Below, piece by piece: positions 1 through 7,520 of a stretch of DNA of 39,843 nt. The notes under the pieces were generated by a model that was not told the origin of the DNA, ran no database searches, and worked only from the letters and a program-made list of their open reading frames with translations. A program made the position numbers and the translations under genes. Position 1 is the stretch's first letter, and every line of letters starts with the position of its first letter. The stretch is taken from assembly GCA_030038195.1 (NCBI GenBank), contig JASHPJ010000134.1, positions 1-39,843 on the forward strand, in the 5' to 3' direction. Source of the DNA: Acidobacteriaceae bacterium (lineage in GTDB: Bacteria > Acidobacteriota > Terriglobia > Terriglobales > Acidobacteriaceae).

Positions 1-734
1 GCAGCCCGCTCAAGAGCGACAACCAGTGGCTGCTCAACGTGGCCGTCAGCCATCCGGCCATCGTCGGCATGGTGGGCGATCTCTTGCCCGACGCGCCCGA
101 CTTTCAAAGCGATCTCGACCGCCTGCACCAGGACCCGCTCTTTCTCGGCATCCGCTACGGCAATATCTGGAACCGCGACCTCTTTGCCGACATGGACAAG
201 CCCGGCTTCATGGATGGGCTGAAGTATCTCGCCGCATCCGGGCTGGTGCTTGAGAGCGCCAATCCCGATCCGCGGCTCATCGCCGCCCTTTGCCGGGTCA
301 GCGAACGGGTTCCCGACCTGCGCATCGTCGTCGATCACCTGCCGCACGCGCCTATTCCCACCGAACCGGCCGCGCGCGATGCCTACTGGGCCGACCTGCG
401 CACGCTGGCGCAGAATCCGCGCGTCTTCATCAAGCTCTCCGAGATCCCGGTCATCGTCCACGGCAAGTCCGCCGCGGCGGACAAGCTCGAAACCGATCCG
501 CACTTCTACCAGGCGCCACTGGACGCTATCTGGGACGTCTTTGGCGAAGACCACATCCTCTTCGGCAGTGACTGGCCCAACAGCGACCACGTAGCCAGCT
601 ACGCGCAGACTTTCTCCATTGTGCGCAGCTACATGGCGCGCAAAAGCCCCGCCGCCCGCGAAAAATACTTCTGGAAGAACTCCGTGGCCGCCTACAAATG
701 GAAGCCGCGCCAGGGCAGCCAGCCAACATTGTAA
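1..734 (+). CDS. Amidohydrolase family protein (lactonase-like), 5' end outside window
   Basis: The open frame runs in from the left edge (codons begin at base 3) and stops at 732-734, so only the C-terminal ~243 residues are present. The visible half has the late features of the amidohydrolase-2 (TIM-barrel) family that includes 2-pyrone-4,6-dicarboxylate lactonase and sugar-lactone hydrolases: a conserved VVDHLPHAPIP strand, a KLSEIPV strand and, near the end, LFGSDWPNSD, whose Asp is the usual metal or catalytic residue. No signal peptide can be judged. The gene lies 13 bp upstream of a sugar-acid type MFS transporter and is probably cotranscribed with it and the lar genes. A lactonase acting on a sugar-acid or hydroxy-acid lactone fits that context, but the substrate is inference; amidohydrolase membership is firm. 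Confidence 0.85.
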   Translation, partial: SPLKSDNQWLLNVAVSHPAIVGMVGDLLPDAPDFQSDLDRLHQDPLFLGIRYGNIWNRDLFADMDKPGFMDGLKYLAASGLVLESANPDPRLIAALCRVSERVPDLRIVVDHLPHAPIPTEPAARDAYWADLRTLAQNPRVFIKLSEIPVIVHGKSAAADKLETDPHFYQAPLDAIWDVFGEDHILFGSDWPNSDHVASYAQTFSIVRSYMARKSPAAREKYFWKNSVAAYKWKPRQGSQPTL

Positions 735-747
735 TCCGCCAAGCCGC

Positions 748-2082
748 ATGAGCGAGAGCTCCACAACCCGCGTCGCTTCCGCTGCGTCCGCATCCGCCGG
801 CGCACGGCGCGGCCCGCTGGACCACGCCGTCTCGCGCGCGCTGTGGCGGCTTACGCCTTATCTCATGCTCATGTACGTGGTCTCGTTCCTTGACCGCGCC
901 AACGTAGGTTTTGCCAAGCAGGCGCTGCAAACCTCGGTGGGCATCTCAGAGAGCACGTACGCGCTGGGCGCGGGGCTGTTCTTCATCAGCTACTCGCTCT
1001 GCGGATTCCCCAGCAACCTCATCCTGCACCGCGTTGGAGCCAAGCGCTGGCTCTCGTTCATCATGGTCGCCTGGGGACTGGTTTCCATGGCCACGATGTT
1101 CGTCACCGGCAGCACCTCGTTCTATGTTCTGCGCCTGGTGCTGGGCGTGACAGAAGCCGGCTTCTTCCCCGGAACCATTCTTTATCTCACCTACTGGTTT
1201 CCCAACCGCATCCGCGGCGAGATCGTCGGCCTCTTTTATCTCGGCGTGCCGCTCGCGCTCATTCTGGGCGGTCCGCTTTCGGGCCTACTGCTCGAGATCC
1301 AGCGGAAAAACGGCCTCGAAGGCTGGCAATGGATGTTCATGATCGAAGGCCTCATGGCCACGGCAGTGGGACTGGTCTCCTTCTACTTTCTCGACAACAA
1401 GCCGGCCAACGCCAACTGGCTGCCGCCCGACGAAAAACAGGCCCTGATGGAAGCCCTTGCGGCCGAAGAGCAGGAGCGCCGCTCCACGGGGCCTGTGGAC
1501 CTGCTGCCCATGCTGCGCAATCCGCGCGTGCTGCGCTTTGTGCTCATCTACTTCATGATCCAGATGAGCATCTACGGTGCCATCTTCTATCTGCCCGCCG
1601 AAATCTCCGCGCTCATACACAAGCCCGCGGGCTTTGAGGTGGGCATGGTGTCGGCCATCCCGTGGATCTGCGCACTCGCCGCCACCTGGTGGCTGCCCAA
1701 ACGCGCCGACTACCACCGCAACCACCGCGCCATGGCGGCGTGGGTGCTGTTCGCCGCCGGCTGCGCCAGCTTTGCCTTTCCCACCGCCGGTCCCGGTGCT
1801 GGGCTGCTCACGCTTTCCATCGCCATCTCCGGATTCGTGGCCGTGCAGCCGCTTTTCTGGACATTCCCCACCGGCTACCTGGCTGACCGCGCCAAGGCCG
1901 GCGGCATCGCGCTCATCGGCACCGGCAACCTGGGCGGATTTCTCGCACCCAATCTCAAGGTGTGGGCCGACGAGCTGTTTCACTCGCCGAGCGCCGGGCT
2001 CTATGTTCTGGCTGCAATTACCGTCTTCAACGCCGGCCTGATTGCGCTCACCAAAACCGGTCCGCGCGCCGCGCAGAAGTGA
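748..2082 (+). CDS. MFS transporter, anion:cation symporter (ACS) family
   Basis: A 444-residue integral membrane protein of the usual ACS length with about 12 hydrophobic segments. After a Ser/Ala-rich N-terminus comes YLMLMYVVSFLDRANVGFA, the hallmark first helix of ACS-type sugar-acid and organic-anion permeases (tartrate, hexuronate, galactonate, 4-hydroxyphenylacetate carriers), followed by TEAGFFPGTILYLTYWFP, the family's typical fourth helix and following loop. The central loop (roughly residues 215-260) is hydrophilic. The frame is open further upstream, but the ATG at 748 is chosen because it precedes the first family-like residues and follows the amidohydrolase stop by 13 bp. It ends 32 bp before larE. 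It probably imports the hydroxy or sugar acid used by the neighbouring lactonase and an NPN-dependent enzyme; the exact anion cannot be read from the sequence. Confidence 0.9.
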   Translation: MSESSTTRVASAASASAGARRGPLDHAVSRALWRLTPYLMLMYVVSFLDRANVGFAKQALQTSVGISESTYALGAGLFFISYSLCGFPSNLILHRVGAKRWLSFIMVAWGLVSMATMFVTGSTSFYVLRLVLGVTEAGFFPGTILYLTYWFPNRIRGEIVGLFYLGVPLALILGGPLSGLLLEIQRKNGLEGWQWMFMIEGLMATAVGLVSFYFLDNKPANANWLPPDEKQALMEALAAEEQERRSTGPVDLLPMLRNPRVLRFVLIYFMIQMSIYGAIFYLPAEISALIHKPAGFEVGMVSAIPWICALAATWWLPKRADYHRNHRAMAAWVLFAAGCASFAFPTAGPGAGLLTLSIAISGFVAVQPLFWTFPTGYLADRAKAGGIALIGTGNLGGFLAPNLKVWADELFHSPSAGLYVLAAITVFNAGLIALTKTGPRAAQK

Positions 2083-2101
2083 AGCCGAAGCATCCGCGGC
2101 G

Positions 2102-2107
2102 TATAAT
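2102..2107 (+). promoter_or_regulatory. TATAAT -10 box directly before larE
   Basis: A perfect TATAAT ends 7 nt before the larE ATG, and no Shine-Dalgarno sequence lies in between. Transcription from it would start at or within a base or two of the ATG, giving a leaderless mRNA. The -35 region 17 bp upstream (GTGAAG at 2079-2084) is poor, so this is a candidate only. Confidence 0.4.
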
Positions 2108-2114
2108 CGCTCCC

Positions 2115-2981
2115 ATGGCGGCGCAGATTGAGACAACTCCGGTCACGCTGGATGCGCTGGTGAAGCTGCGCGATCTTGAGTCGCGCCTTGAAGCCCTGGG
2201 CAGCGTGATGGTGGCGTACTCCGGCGGCGTGGACTCGGCGTTCCTGGCCGCCACCGCGCATCGCGTCCTGGGCGCGCGCATGCTGGCCGTGCTGGCCGAC
2301 TCGCCCTCGCTGGCCCGCCGCGACATGGAGCAGGCCCGTGCCTTTGCGCACTCGCTCGCCATGCCGCTTGAAGTGGTCAATACCGAAGAGCTCGACCGGC
2401 CCGAGTACGCGCGCAACGACGCCGACCGCTGCTTCCACTGCAAAGACGAGCTCTTCCAGACCATGGAAGCGCTCGGCCGCAAACGCGGCTTCGAGCGCAT
2501 CGCCTACGGCATGAACGCCGACGACACCCGCGACTTCCGCCCCGGCCAGCGCGCCGCGCAACAGCACGCCGTGCTTGCGCCGCTGGCCGACGCCGGCATG
2601 ACCAAGCTGGACGTGCGCGCGCTGGCCAAGGCCGCCGGCTACCCAGTGTGGGACCGTCCCGCAGCGCCGTGCCTGTCTTCGCGCGTGGAGTATGGCCGCA
2701 CCGTCACCCGCGAAGTGCTCGCACAGATCGAGCAAGGCGAAGAGAGCCTGCGCCGGCTTGGCTTTCGTGAGCTGCGCGTGCGCCATCACGGCGAGCTGGC
2801 CCGCGTGGAGATTGCCCGCGGCGAGCTGCCCCGCGCGCTCAACCTGGAGATGATGGACGCCATCACCGCCGCGCTCAAGCAGGCCGGCTTCCAGTACGTC
2901 ACCCTCGATACCACCGGCTTCCGCTCCGGCTCCATGAATGCCGTGCTGCCCGTGGAAGTCCTGGCGCGCCGCGGCGCATAG
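2115..2981 (+). CDS. larE: LarE, ATP-dependent sulfur transferase of NPN cofactor synthesis
   Basis: A 288-residue PP-loop protein. LarE adenylates the carboxylates of pyridinium-3,5-biscarboxylic acid mononucleotide and replaces them with thiocarboxylates, giving the dithio precursor of the nickel-pincer cofactor. The PP-loop SGGVDS is at residues 36-41. Three cysteines are visible at typical positions: C106 and C109 in RCFHCK, and C186 in APCLSSR. The Lactobacillus plantarum enzyme sacrifices its single Cys176, while LarE proteins with three conserved cysteines are reported to hold a [4Fe-4S] cluster that carries sulfur; this protein belongs to the three-Cys type by inspection. The ATG at 2115 is chosen over the longer upstream frame because family homology begins there and a TATAAT box sits 7 nt upstream. 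It lies 45 bp upstream of larC. Confidence 0.95.
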   Translation: MAAQIETTPVTLDALVKLRDLESRLEALGSVMVAYSGGVDSAFLAATAHRVLGARMLAVLADSPSLARRDMEQARAFAHSLAMPLEVVNTEELDRPEYARNDADRCFHCKDELFQTMEALGRKRGFERIAYGMNADDTRDFRPGQRAAQQHAVLAPLADAGMTKLDVRALAKAAGYPVWDRPAAPCLSSRVEYGRTVTREVLAQIEQGEESLRRLGFRELRVRHHGELARVEIARGELPRALNLEMMDAITAALKQAGFQYVTLDTTGFRSGSMNAVLPVEVLARRGA

Positions 2982-3011
2982 CTTCTTTTCCCTTCCCGTT
3001 GCCCGGCAATT

Positions 3012-3017
3012 TACAAT
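3012..3017 (+). promoter_or_regulatory. TACAAT -10-like box before larC
   Basis: TACAAT ends 9 nt before the larC ATG, again with no Shine-Dalgarno sequence (the 40 bp upstream are pyrimidine-rich). No convincing -35 box is seen. It is a possible internal or leaderless promoter for larC-larB. Confidence 0.3.
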
Positions 3018-3026
3018 CACAACGCA

Positions 3027-4370
3027 ATGCGTATCGGCTACCTTGAGTGTTTCTCGGGCATCAGCGGCGACATGCTGCTGGGCGCGCTGGTCGATGCCGG
3101 CGTCTCTTTTGCGATGCTGGCCGAGACAACCGTCGCGCTCAATGTGGGCGCGCGTCTCGAATCGCGCAAAGTCACGCGCGGCGGAATCACGGCGACAAAG
3201 GTTGACGTAATTACTCCCGAGCAGGACGAACACCACGCGCGCACGCACGATCACGAGCACGCGCACGATCATGGGCAGGAAGCGCATCTCCATCATGACC
3301 ACGCGCACGAGGCTCATCCTCATGAGCACCACCACGAACACCATTCGGACGAGCATAGCCACGCGCCGCACCGCTCGCTCTCGACGATTCTCGCAATCAT
3401 CCGCGCCGCGCATCTCCCTGACTCTGTAAAAGCCCGCGCCAGCCGCGCCTTTCAGCTTCTGGGCGAGGCCGAGGCCGCCATTCATTCCATCCCTCTTGAA
3501 AAGGTCCACTTCCACGAAGTGGGCGCGGTTGACACCATCGTCGATATCGTGTGCTCTGCGGCCGGATGCGAAGCGCTCGGCGTCGGCCGCTGGCTCGCCT
3601 CACCGCTCAACGCAGGCAGCGGTACGGTCAAGTGCCAGCACGGCACGCTGCCCGTCCCCGCGCCGGCCACGCTCGTGCTGCTCGGCGACGCACCTGTCTA
3701 CTCGGCAGGCCCGCCCATGGAGCGCGTGACGCCCACCGGCGCGGCTCTGCTGCGCATGCTCGACGTGGAATATGCTTCGCTGCCCGCCATGCGCGTGCAG
3801 ACCTCCGGCTATGGCGCGGGTAGCCGCGATACACCCGGCGAGCCCAACCTGCTGCGCCTGCTGGTCGGCGAAGAAAGCAATGCTTCAGCCGCACTGGCGG
3901 GAACGCATGACGCAACCGAGCCCATTGTTGTGATGGAAACCACTATCGACGACTCGAATCCGCAACTGCTCGCCTGGGTGAGCGAACTGCTGCTCGAAGC
4001 CGGCGCATGGGATGTTTATCGCGCCGCCGTGCAGATGAAGAAGGGTCGCACCGGCGTGCAGATGACCGTGCTCTCCAGCCCCGAGCGCCTGGCCGCGCTG
4101 CGCGAGATCCTCTTTCGCGAAACCACGACCATCGGCTTGCGCTGGCGCATCGAAAACAAGCTCGCGCTCGAGCGCGCATGGATGACCGTAACCACCCCGT
4201 GGGGCGATGTGCGCATGAAGATTGCGCGCTGGCCCTCGGGCAAAGCCGCCAACGCGTCGCCCGAGTACGAGGACTGCCGCAAACTGGCCGTCGAGCGCGC
4301 GGTTCCACTCAAGGACGTGATGCAGGCCGCGATGCAGGCTTATGCGCGCTGGACAAAGGAGAACACCTGA
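3027..4370 (+). CDS. larC: LarC, nickel-inserting cyclometallase of NPN cofactor synthesis
   Basis: A 447-residue DUF111/LarC protein that inserts nickel into the dithio-pyridinium mononucleotide in a CTP-dependent reaction. The N-terminus ECFSGISGDMLLGALVDAG is the LarC signature. Residues 69-115 form a striking His-rich segment (22 His in 47 residues, mixed with Asp and Glu), a likely nickel store or delivery loop. HEVGAVDTIVDIV, VTPTGAALL and, in the second half, ETTIDDSNPQLL are further family motifs. In L. plantarum larC is two frames joined by programmed frameshifting; here it is a single uninterrupted frame. The stop codon overlaps the larB start by one base (TGATG), so the two are translationally coupled. 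Confidence 0.95.
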   Translation: MRIGYLECFSGISGDMLLGALVDAGVSFAMLAETTVALNVGARLESRKVTRGGITATKVDVITPEQDEHHARTHDHEHAHDHGQEAHLHHDHAHEAHPHEHHHEHHSDEHSHAPHRSLSTILAIIRAAHLPDSVKARASRAFQLLGEAEAAIHSIPLEKVHFHEVGAVDTIVDIVCSAAGCEALGVGRWLASPLNAGSGTVKCQHGTLPVPAPATLVLLGDAPVYSAGPPMERVTPTGAALLRMLDVEYASLPAMRVQTSGYGAGSRDTPGEPNLLRLLVGEESNASAALAGTHDATEPIVVMETTIDDSNPQLLAWVSELLLEAGAWDVYRAAVQMKKGRTGVQMTVLSSPERLAALREILFRETTTIGLRWRIENKLALERAWMTVTTPWGDVRMKIARWPSGKAANASPEYEDCRKLAVERAVPLKDVMQAAMQAYARWTKENT

Positions 4371-5116
4371 TGGACCCTCTTACAATTGAGGCTCTCCTGC
4401 ATGACGTGCGCGAGGGCCGCACCGATGTTGCGCAGGCGCTCGAACGCCTGCGCCGCCTGCCTTTCGAAGACCTGGGCTTCGCCAAGCTCGATCATCATCG
4501 CGCGCTGCGCACCGGCATGCCCGAGGTGATCTTTGCCGAAGGCAAAACCAGGGAGCAGGTGGCGACGATCTTTGCGCACATGGCGCAGGCAGGCGGCAAC
4601 GTGCTGGCTACGCGCGCCACACACGCCGTTTATGACGCCGTGTGCGAGGCCGAGCCGCGCGCCGTGTTCCATGCCACCGCGCGGGCCATCACGCTCACGC
4701 AGATGCAGACGGCGCAGGGCAAAGGCACCATCGGCGTGGTCTGCGCCGGCACCAGCGATCTGCCCATCGCCGAAGAGGCCGCGGTGACCGCGCGGCTGAT
4801 GGGCAATACGGTCGAGCTGGTCGCCGACGTGGGCGTGGCCGGCATCCATCGCCTGCTGGCGCAGCAGCACATACTCAAAGCCGCGCGCGTGCTCATTGTC
4901 TGCGCCGGCATGGAGGGCGCGCTGCCCACCGTGGTCGGCGGACTGGTGAACGCGCCGGTACTGGCCGTGCCCACCAGCGTGGGTTACGGCGCATCGCTGG
5001 GCGGCGTGGCGGCGCTGCTCGGCATGTTGAACACCTGCACGCCCAACGTCTCAGTCGTCAATATCGACAACGGCTTTGGCGCGGCGTGCATCGCCTCGCT
5101 CATCAATCACCTGTAG
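4370..5116 (+). CDS. larB: LarB, NaAD carboxylase/hydrolase of NPN cofactor synthesis
   Basis: A 248-residue protein with a PurE-like (AIR carboxylase) C-terminal domain. LarB carboxylates the pyridinium ring of nicotinic acid adenine dinucleotide and releases AMP, giving the first NPN intermediate. Family motifs are TRATHAVYDAV (about residues 84-94), VCAGTSDLPIAEEA, LIVCAGMEGALPTVVGGL, and the C-terminal VVNIDNGFGAA. C223, in MLNTCTPN, is the probable equivalent of the L. plantarum Cys221 that bonds the pyridinium ring; this equivalence is by motif only. An AAAGGAG ribosome binding site at 4354-4360 and the one-base overlap with larC fix the start. It is the last gene of the block; no larA follows. 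Confidence 0.95.
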   Translation: MDPLTIEALLHDVREGRTDVAQALERLRRLPFEDLGFAKLDHHRALRTGMPEVIFAEGKTREQVATIFAHMAQAGGNVLATRATHAVYDAVCEAEPRAVFHATARAITLTQMQTAQGKGTIGVVCAGTSDLPIAEEAAVTARLMGNTVELVADVGVAGIHRLLAQQHILKAARVLIVCAGMEGALPTVVGGLVNAPVLAVPTSVGYGASLGGVAALLGMLNTCTPNVSVVNIDNGFGAACIASLINHL

Positions 5117-5236
5117 CGCACATCGATCAACGCGCAGCGCCAGGCCGCATTACCCGATAAAGCGGTGATTTGCGCACAACTGGTGCTAGGCAAGTTGATG
5201 AACCCGTTGCCATGTGGTTGAATAGGTGCGCGAGCC

Positions 5237-5256
5237 GGAAAACGTTTGCTTACACT
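5237..5256 (+). promoter_or_regulatory. LacI-type operator and -10 box upstream of the GH127 gene
   Basis: GGAAAACGTTTGCT (5237-5250) has the centrally symmetric AAACGTTT core of LacI/GalR-family operators and is directly followed by TACACT (5251-5256), a reasonable -10 box. A repressor bound there would cover the promoter. The -35 box is not clear. The GH127 start is 64 bp further on. Confidence 0.45.
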
Positions 5257-5320
5257 TCCAAATCTCCCGGCGCCAGCGTTCTCCAGATCCAGGTGCTCGT
5301 TCAAGGAGGGTGAAACTTCC

Positions 5321-7180
5321 ATGACTCCGTCACGCAGAAGCTTTCTGAAAGCCGGCGCGGCGCTGGCCGCCGCTTCTCTGGCAAAGCCACACCTCGCGCC
5401 GGCGCTGGCCGCCGGCGAAGCCGCCACTACCCCACAGGCCATCACTCCGCAGCTTGAACAGTTCGGTTACGGCGACGTGGAGCTGCTTGAAGGACCGTTG
5501 CGCCAGCAGTTCGACGCCAACCACGCGTTCTTCCTCGCCCTCGACGAAGATATGCTGCTCAAGCCCTTTCGCCAGCGCGCCGGCCAGCCTGCGCCGGGCA
5601 ACGACATGGGTGGATGGTACGACAACGCCTCTGAGTTCGATCCGCATGGCACCTTTCACGGCTTTATTCCAGGCCACAGCTTCGGCCAGTATCTCTCCGC
5701 ACTCGCCCGCGCCTACGCAGTCACCGGCTCCAAGCCTACGCAGGCCAAGGTGCAGCGGCTGGTAAGCGCATTCGCACCCACCGTCACGCCGAAATTTTAC
5801 GAAGGCTACCACCTGCCCGCCTATACCTTCGACAAAACCAACTGCGGCCTGATCGACGCGCATGCGTTTGCCGGTGATCCCAACGCGCTTGACGTGCTCA
5901 ACGCCGCCACGGACGCGGTGTTGCCGCATCTGCCGCCCAAGGCCATGTCGCGCGCCGAGCAGTACGTGCAGCCGCATCCTGACGAGGCCTATTGCTGGGA
6001 TGAGACCTACACGCTGCCCGAGAATTTTTTCCTCGCCTGGCGCCGCGGCGCGGGCAGCCGCTATCACGATCTGGCCGTGCGCTTTCTTGAAGACGATCGC
6101 TACTTTGGCCCGCTCGCCGAGGGCCAGAACGTGCTGCCCGGCGAGCACGCCTACAGCCACGTAAACGCGCTCTCGAGCGCCATGCAGGCTTACCTGGTGC
6201 TGGGCAGTGAAAAACACCTGCGCGCCGCGCGCAACGGCTTTGAGTTTGTGCGCACCACGCAGAGCTTCGCCAGCGGCGGCTGGGGTCCCGATGAAACCTT
6301 CCGCAAGCCCGGCAGCGGCGAGATAGGCGAGAGCCTTACGCGCAGCCACGCCAGCTTCGAGACGCCCTGCGGCGCTTATGGTCACTTCAAGATCACGCGT
6401 TACCTGTTGCGCGCGACGGGCGACAGCCGCTACGGCGACAGCATGGAGCAGGTGCTCTACAACACCATCCTGGGCGCCAGGCCACTGCTCGAAGACGGAA
6501 GCAGTTTTTACTACTCCGACTACAACAATCGCTTCGCGAAGAAGGGCTATCACCGCGACAAGTGGCCCTGCTGCTCGGGAACCTTCCCGCAGATCACCGC
6601 CGACTACGGCATCAGCTCCTACTTCCACGACCGCGACGGCATCTATGTGAATCTCTATGTGCCCTCGCGCGTCACCTGGCCGCGCGGCGGTGGGCGCATC
6701 ACGCTCACGCAGAAAACCGGCTACCCGCACCACCCCGAGTCGCAGATTGAAGTCTCCGTCGACACGCCCTCTACGTTCCCTGTTTACCTGCGCATTCCAG
6801 CGTGGGCCGGCCCCGGAACCGCCGTCGCGGTCAATGGCAAGCGTATTCTCTCAAGCCCCGAGCCGGGCAAGTTCGCGCGGCTCGACCGCACGTGGAGCAG
6901 CGGCGACCGCATCGAGATCGAGTTCGACATGCCGCTGACGCTGCAGGCTGTCGATCCCCAGCATCCTGACCTGGTGGCGCTGGTGCACGGCCCCATCGCG
7001 CTCTTCGCGCTGGATCAGATGCCGCCCACATTCCATAGAAAAGAGCTTCTGACCGCCGCGCCCATCTCCATCGGCTCAACCGACTGGCAGGCAAAGATCG
7101 CCACCGGCACGCTCGCGCTGCGGCCTTTCGCTGCAATCGACGAGCAGCTTTACCGGCTCTATCTGCATGTAGAGACCTGA
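5321..7180 (+). CDS. GH127-type beta-L-arabinofuranosidase (DUF1680), Tat-exported
   Basis: A 619-residue protein beginning with a twin-arginine signal (SRRSFLK, hydrophobic stretch, cleavage near ALAA-GEA at about residue 31), so it is exported folded. The body has the (alpha/alpha)6-barrel motifs of the GH127/DUF1680 family: HSFGQYLSALARAYAVTG, ETPCGAYGHFKITRYLL and KWPCCSGTFPQI. In Bifidobacterium HypBA1 the zinc is held by a Glu and three Cys, one Cys being the nucleophile. Here the matching residues are E347, C350, C417 and C418, but with ExxC where HypBA1 has ExC. An AAGGAGG site at 5303-5309 fixes the ATG at 5321. It likely removes L-arabinofuranose or a related residue from plant glycans or glycoproteins. 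It stands alone downstream of a LacI-type operator. Confidence 0.88.
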   Translation: MTPSRRSFLKAGAALAAASLAKPHLAPALAAGEAATTPQAITPQLEQFGYGDVELLEGPLRQQFDANHAFFLALDEDMLLKPFRQRAGQPAPGNDMGGWYDNASEFDPHGTFHGFIPGHSFGQYLSALARAYAVTGSKPTQAKVQRLVSAFAPTVTPKFYEGYHLPAYTFDKTNCGLIDAHAFAGDPNALDVLNAATDAVLPHLPPKAMSRAEQYVQPHPDEAYCWDETYTLPENFFLAWRRGAGSRYHDLAVRFLEDDRYFGPLAEGQNVLPGEHAYSHVNALSSAMQAYLVLGSEKHLRAARNGFEFVRTTQSFASGGWGPDETFRKPGSGEIGESLTRSHASFETPCGAYGHFKITRYLLRATGDSRYGDSMEQVLYNTILGARPLLEDGSSFYYSDYNNRFAKKGYHRDKWPCCSGTFPQITADYGISSYFHDRDGIYVNLYVPSRVTWPRGGGRITLTQKTGYPHHPESQIEVSVDTPSTFPVYLRIPAWAGPGTAVAVNGKRILSSPEPGKFARLDRTWSSGDRIEIEFDMPLTLQAVDPQHPDLVALVHGPIALFALDQMPPTFHRKELLTAAPISIGSTDWQAKIATGTLALRPFAAIDEQLYRLYLHVET

Positions 7181-7520
7181 GTCACAAGCTATGCGTGAAT
7201 GAGCCAGTGTGGTGAATCTGAAATTCGCGGAAAAACAACCGCAAGTTCCGCCACGGTTGATCTTCGGTCCGCCACGGCGGATCTTTGACCTTCGACTCCG
7301 CAAACCGCACAAAACGTGGCTTGCTCCGCTCAGGATGACAGCAGTATCTGTGTTACGAACTTTAGACTCGGGACACTAGAGCGCAAGCGGAGGGAGTGTG
7401 TCCCGTGGGGAGACGCGCCAGGTTGCCGCTCCCTGCTGGTCGCGTCCACTGCAGGGCAGTGGGCTCCGAGATACATCCACTCTGGTTTCGCTGTAAACTG
7501 GCCTGCGGAGGATTTTCTCT
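7181..7520. other. 340-bp intergenic region with short repeats, no gene
   Basis: No credible coding frame. It contains a near-perfect 18-nt direct repeat TCCGCCACGGNNGATCTT at 7247-7264 and 7268-7285 (21-bp spacing), the second copy of which includes the inverted repeat TCCGCC-AC-GGCGGA. Further on, CGGGACAC (7369-7376) pairs with GTGTCCCG (7398-7405), an 8-bp stem with a 21-nt loop. A GGAGG ribosome binding site at 7506-7510 serves the next gene. Confidence 0.6.

Noticed and set aside
3231..3371. Tandem DNA repeat in larC
   Set aside because: The His-rich codons vary (CAC/CAT with GAC/GAG/GCG), so it is a protein composition feature and not a simple DNA repeat array.
2001..3515. Long minus-strand open frame (504 codons) across larE and larC
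   Set aside because: Antisense shadow of GC-rich genes: the plus strand carries recognisable LarE and LarC motifs, and the minus frame has no family features.
3027..4370. Frameshifted larC1/larC2 arrangement as in L. plantarum
   Set aside because: The gene is a single uninterrupted 447-codon frame covering both halves.
5330..6733. Minus-strand open frame across the GH127 gene
   Set aside because: Shadow of third-position GC; the plus-strand protein has a Tat signal and catalytic cysteines.
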